DNA of 64,000 nt, from contig NC_030853.1 in assembly GCF_000208745.1 (NCBI RefSeq), positions 22,403,060 through 22,467,059 on the forward strand, read 5' to 3'. The notes under the pieces are model-generated. The model ran no database searches, was not told the origin of the DNA, and worked only from the letters and a program-made list of their open reading frames with translations. Every line of letters begins with the position of its first letter. Positions within the stretch are counted from its first letter, which is position 1. This document shows positions 59,310-64,000 of this stretch, one piece after another. The stretch comes from Theobroma cacao. Taxonomy: Eukaryota > Streptophyta > Magnoliopsida > Malvales > Malvaceae. The translations under genes were made by a program, and so were the position numbers.

Positions 59310-62300
59310 ATGATGGTTAGGGTTAGGGCAACGGCATCAGCATCATCGACGCAAATGGAAGCGTCAAGTACTAATCTGGACGCTTACAGAGGTGGCTCTA
59401 CGAATTCGAGAAGATATGGAATGCTTTCGGCTTCGAATATAATTCAAGCGCCCATTTCAGCCTTGTTGGAATACTCAGGTCTTCTCCGTACATCACGCTC
59501 TATCCACCAAGAACCAGACCCTCTCATCCCCAATCAGAATCTAGAAAATTCCACTCCTACCCTTGCCAACAATGGAGAGGTTGCTATTAGGATAATTGGG
59601 GCGGGAGACCATGAGAGCGAGAGGGATGCCTCTGGTATGGTGGTTGGCCAGCTCAGGGAAGTTACTTCTCAGAGTGAGGTCTCGCTGGGGTTGGGAACGT
59701 CCGATGGTCAGGGAGGAGATTCCAGGAGCAGTGATCGCGGGGTGGCTACTGGAGAAGGTGTTTCCCAGTCATCGCCAAATGGGAGTGCTGGTGCTGCTGA
59801 TGCGGAAGCTGGGGATGGGGGTGGGGCTGGAGTTAATAATAGCAGAGATTCCTCCTATCAAAGATATGACATTCAGCAGGCTGCTAGGTGGATTGAGCAA
59901 GTTCTGCCGTTCTCGTTGCTTCTCTTAGTTGTTTTTATCCGCCAACATTTGCAAGGTGATTCATCTCAGTTTATGTGCTTATCTGTATTGCTCCTACAAT
60001 TGCAACCATGGCTTTTAGTTTAGCTGTTAAAATTCAGCATCAGCATGTTGATAATTTGATATTTGAGAATAGACAATGGTCGGTGCATAGATGCATTTAG
60101 CAAACATTCACTGGACTTGGCCTTTACTGTAATTTAGATTTTAGGTGCATGGTTTTCCTTCTAAGCTTCTGAGTAATTTCAGAAGTTTTGCCCCCAAATA
60201 TAATACGTGTACGCAAATGTGATAAAATTAGCATGAAGAGAGTTCCTCCTGAGAAATAGTTGATCGATATGGCTTTAGTTCTGAGCAGCTTATTAGTGTT
60301 TTTCATCTAGTATTGAATGAGTGTAGATCTGAAAAGCTCATTAGTGTTCTCTGGGATTTCTAGGTGCAGTAAAATTTAACTAAATCATCTTACACCCCTT
60401 CAAGCAGGGCACAATTGTTCAGTTGCACCACTTTTGCACCTAAACCGTAACTCTTTAAGGTGAAAGGCATATAAAATGCGTGTGCTGATTGAAGTGTTCC
60501 TTTTGGATTCGTTTAATTGCTTTTAATAACTTTACCCTCAATAGTGAAAAAAGTACAAAACCAACACGCTTTGGAAGAATAAAAAGATAGGAAATTTAAT
60601 CCATGCTCAACTTTTTGTTGAAAATGATTGAACTAGTGTTGTGATGATGACGTCTGGTTAATTATGACAAAGCTTTATCTTTGCAACACATCAGGCTATG
60701 TGATGAAGCAAACTCTTTAATATTTTCCAGTACAGTCATCTAGTTTAATCATTTTTTTATCCATATATTAGTTATTTTTTAGAAATTAATGCCTTTATTG
60801 GGGAAGAGCTTGTTGTGCACCTTATTCATTGGGCAATAGAGGGATCCTAGCACGTAGAGTGCGCCTTCCACCTTTCACACCACTTCTTACTTCTTGTGTA
60901 CTTCATTCTTTGTATGCACTGAATACTCTTTCTATGGAATTGTGTTGTTCTTCTTGCTCATTCTTGCTTGACATAAAATAATTTGGTTTTGAGGTTGACA
61001 TTAGAGTTCTACTCTTAACTTTGTGTTCATGAGCTCAATCATTAGTTTCTATAAGTGTCTGACATCTATCTTCAGATAGGTAGTTTAGAAACTGGTTTTT
61101 CATTAATGTTTCTGAAGTTTTTTTTTTATTTGTTTTTGTATGAGAATGGAAAACACTAACTTTTTTTTTTTTTTGAATTGGAAAACTCAACCTTTAAAAG
61201 ATGCCTTTGTAATAATTTTTGATTCGAACTTGCATTGCCTAACTAATAAATGATGGGATGCATGTGTGAGTGAGGAACTGATTACACTCGGGCTTATGTA
61301 TATTCTTGTGTTACCCCTGCTGTAAGCTTAAAATGAAACTTTTTTTCAGAGTTATACACTAATGCTGCCTTCGCAAACTGAACCACTGTTCTTTTCAAGT
61401 TAATAACGTTTGGCTTTCTGCAAAGATTAACAGGTTTCTTTGTTACAATTTGGATTGCTGCTGTCATGTTCAAGTCAAATGACATTTTACGGAAACAAAC
61501 TGCTTTGAAGGTGATGTGAAATTCAGTGTTCTGCATTTCTCTATGACCCTATGTTCTTTCACAAATCAGGAGTTAAAAGTTTTCTTCTACCATCTCTGAT
61601 GCCTTCACTTGGTGGCTGCAGGGGGAAAGGAAGATCTCTGTTCTGATTGGCATCGCTCTTGCTTTCACACTTCATGTTATAGCTGTCTACTGGTGGTACT
61701 GGAATGATGATCTTTTGTATCCATTAGTGATGCTTCCCCCCAAATCTATTCCACCTTTCTGGCATGCTATTTTTATTATCATGGTTAATGGTGGGTTGTT
61801 TGCTACTAATATCTTTATCAACTGAAATGCAATTTATATTTTCTTGTACTTGCAAAGAAACATTTTATGGAGATGTTTGTGCAGCCTTATGTGTTCATAT
61901 GATGTCTATTGCAGGTGTATCTTTCCAGGGTAGGGAAGTGTACAATTTTTAGTGGCAATCTTTTCTCCTTTTTCTGTGAAAAAAAAGGGCAGAAATAAGT
62001 ATAGTACTTTTTTCATTCGTTGTTTTTACCTTTTTCCCTGATCCTTTTTTCTTTCTATAAGTGGAATATGTTTCACTAAATTTTCTTCTTGCATGAAAAA
62101 CGAAAACAGATGTTTTCTTTAAATTTCTTTATTGCTTTGTCTGCCCATATACATTTGTTGTTTGGATTTGTCATGGGTCAGTTGTAAATTGCTGCTTACT
62201 CACCTCCTAACTGAGCACTTTTAGTGATATCTTCTGTATCTCAAGTTAGTGATAATTCATACATTAACTAGCATAATTTGAAATCCTTCCCTGTGCATGC

Positions 62301-64000
62301 ATACATGTGCTGCTTCCCCACTTTCCCTGGCCCTTCTGTTCATGACGCTTGTTTTCCCCCTTTTTTTTTATGGATTATTTTGCACTATTCCTTATTACAG
62401 TATCACAATATTTGCTTCTTTCAGATACTTTGGTTCGACAGGAAGCAATGGTTTTAAAGTGTTTTCTGTTAATGTATTACAAGAACAGTAGAGGGCGAAA
62501 CTACCGTAAGCAGGTGAGATACGATATTTATAAATAGTACATACATGCATGTCTATATGTATGTATGTTAGAGTTTGACATTTTAGTTGCAGCTGCAAAA
62601 TCATCCATGTAGCTTGTATCACAGTTGTGGCTGTTGTGGGTGTTAAATCATGAGTCACAGGCATTGCAGTAAGGAAAAGTTTTTGAACTCTTCCAGATGA
62701 CCATAAAATTGAATAAATAATAATTGGAAACTAAAAATTTCTCTTTTATTAGATTTAAAGTAATTTATTACATTTTATTCTCTTATATATACCATGATAA
62801 TCAAATGGTAGAATAACTAGTAATAGCCAAAATGTCAATCCATAAGCTATTAATTTTTAGGGTAAATGCCTAATTTAGGATATGAACTTTCACCTAATAT
62901 GCATTTCAGGATGTGACTTTTTATTTGGATCAATTTAGGAACTTAACTCATCAAATTCATTCAATAAAGGAAAAGCACCAACAGATTCTGTTACCTCTGT
63001 AAAGTATGGTCACATGGCCAATAAAATACAGTTGCTGTGTGTACATGGTAGTCAAATTTAGCCACATCACTTTTTGCTTTCTCATCTCTTTTCTAGATGG
63101 TTTGATTCTCTCTCTCTCTCTCTCCTTTGCTTCACCGTGAAGTACCAGAAAAAAAAAAAACCGAAAGTCTACTCTTGTCTCATATTGATTACTATTTCCA
63201 TAAAATCAAAATCACCATCTGGTTTTCTGGAACTTTAAAGTTCATCAAAGATGCGCGCAAGAAAACTCAAGAAATTTACCTTAAATCACAGTTTAACAAA
63301 ATCTAGGAAACCCTATTCACTAAAATGTAAAAAATTGATAAAAATTCACTGAAACCAGCAAATCTAAACCCATTTAAAAATAAAGAGAATCTGTTGGGAA
63401 ATGTTCAAAACCTTTGAGACAGATCTCAAGATTGAAGATATTGGATTACCAATTTTGGGTTGGTGCCTTGCTTCCATGAAGTAGAAGAGACAATGATGAG
63501 AGCTCAGTTGCACTGAAGAACATGGAGAAAGAATTTGGAAAGTAAAAAGAATAAACCTACACCCTAGTAGAGAGAAACTCGGCCCATTTTACAGGGAGCT
63601 TGATGGATGAAACAAAAGAAGCAAAAGAGGGAAGAAAGATTTGGAGGAGGAGATGGGTTTGTCATCCTTCCTTTTGGATGGGAACTTGATGACTCCTCAA
63701 GGCAGTGATCTAATCACTCTTTGTGATTTATGATGACTGCCAAATAGGGTCACCAAATTCTTATCAAATACAGTGATCTAATTACTGAGTGCAGATCACC
63801 ATTGATTTTGAGGTGATCACCCCATATAAAAAACCTACATAGTTGGAAATCTCTTTCTCACCTAAATAGTGGCTTACAGTAGTTGTGGGCACTGCCACAA
63901 CAGTGAAATAGCGGTCTACTACTATGTTTTCTCCTACTTTATACTGACTAAGAAGTACATATTTCCAGGGTCAAATGCTGACATTGGTTGAGTATATGAT
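59310..64000 (+). CDS. RNFT-type transmembrane RING E3 ligase (partial)
   Basis: Exons 59310-59955, 61434-61510, 61622-61790, 62425-62513 and 63969 to the right edge are in frame throughout, giving at least 337 residues. The N-terminal 190 residues are Ser/Gly-rich and disordered-looking. Membrane segments follow: [51 protein letters not shown], and a segment in exon 3's end ([10 protein letters not shown]). The last exon starts [10 protein letters not shown], which matches what I recall of plant homologues of animal RNFT1/RNFT2. In that family a C-terminal RING finger follows, so here the RING lies beyond the window. RNFT proteins are ER-membrane ubiquitin ligases. The start at 59310 is the first in-frame ATG. 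The intron 62514-63968 is long and repeat-bearing. Confidence 0.82.
62850..63840. mobile_element. Suspected repeat insertion in the last RNFT intron
   Basis: The left part (GGGTAAATGCCTAATTTAGG at 62861, then ATGCATTTCAGGA) has the look of a repeat family seen often in plant introns. The centre (63100-63660) has a TC run and, on the minus strand, CT-rich leader-like sequence. No clear inverted termini or target repeats were found, so limits and class are guesses. Confidence 0.3.

Noticed and set aside
1..64000. CRISPR arrays, operons or defence islands
   Set aside because: The window is a plant nuclear sequence; repeats found are microsatellites, minisatellites and TE relics.

Overview
The window is nuclear DNA from a dicot plant. 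It is very AT-rich, its genes are split by GT-AG introns, and every recognisable protein belongs to a plant family: a chloroplast FtsH-like protein, a P-class PPR protein, a SAMDC gene with plant uORFs, an LRR receptor kinase and a JAZ/TIFY protein. The exact species cannot be read from the sequence. The gene content fits a rosid. No prokaryotic, organellar or viral block was seen, and no tRNA, rRNA or CRISPR array. Three single N positions (9248, 28349, 35236) mark assembly uncertainties.

Layout. 1-1692: first coding exon of an FTSHI3-like gene on the minus strand, running off the left edge. 3143-8023: an 8-exon TBC/Rab-GAP gene, divergent from FTSHI3. 8.0-10.1 kb: AT-rich spacer with a duplication around an N. 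10093-11874: intronless PPR gene. 12.1-13.9 kb: two adjacent degraded fragments, a KIN-type LEA gene and exon 2 plus intron 2 of the Rab-GAP gene. 17.7-20.7 kb: S-adenosylmethionine decarboxylase with its tiny and conserved uORFs. 21.8-24.6 kb: RRP7 ribosome-biogenesis gene on the minus strand with a small retroposon near its 5' end. 24.6-29.9 kb: AT-rich repeats. 29980-30410: intact KIN-type gene. 30.4-40.7 kb: mostly non-coding, with a Cwf18-like exon relic and a perfect hairpin. 40.8-43.8 kb: NIK1-like receptor kinase. 45.5-46.6 kb: F-box/LRR pseudogene. 47.7-50.5 kb: ARL8 GTPase. 52.1-53.9 kb: divergent JAZ/TIFY6 gene on the minus strand. 59.3-64.0 kb: RNFT-type membrane RING protein, cut by the right edge.

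The genes are unrelated housekeeping, stress and signalling genes, not an operon-like system. The order FTSHI3 - Rab-GAP - SAMDC - KIN - NIK1 recalls Arabidopsis blocks (At3g02450-At3g02480 and At5g15930-At5g16000), and PPR next to RRP7 recalls At5g38730/At5g38720. These gene numbers are from memory. The window looks like a conserved ancestral block in which Rab-GAP and KIN copies were also duplicated locally and then decayed.

I found no clearly new biological system. The points most worth following are the two uORFs of SAMDC, the paired local duplication relics, the JAZ-like protein with a degenerate TIFY motif, the start-less Cwf18 fragment, the retroposon with matching target-site repeats, and the 16-bp perfect hairpin at 36.7 kb.
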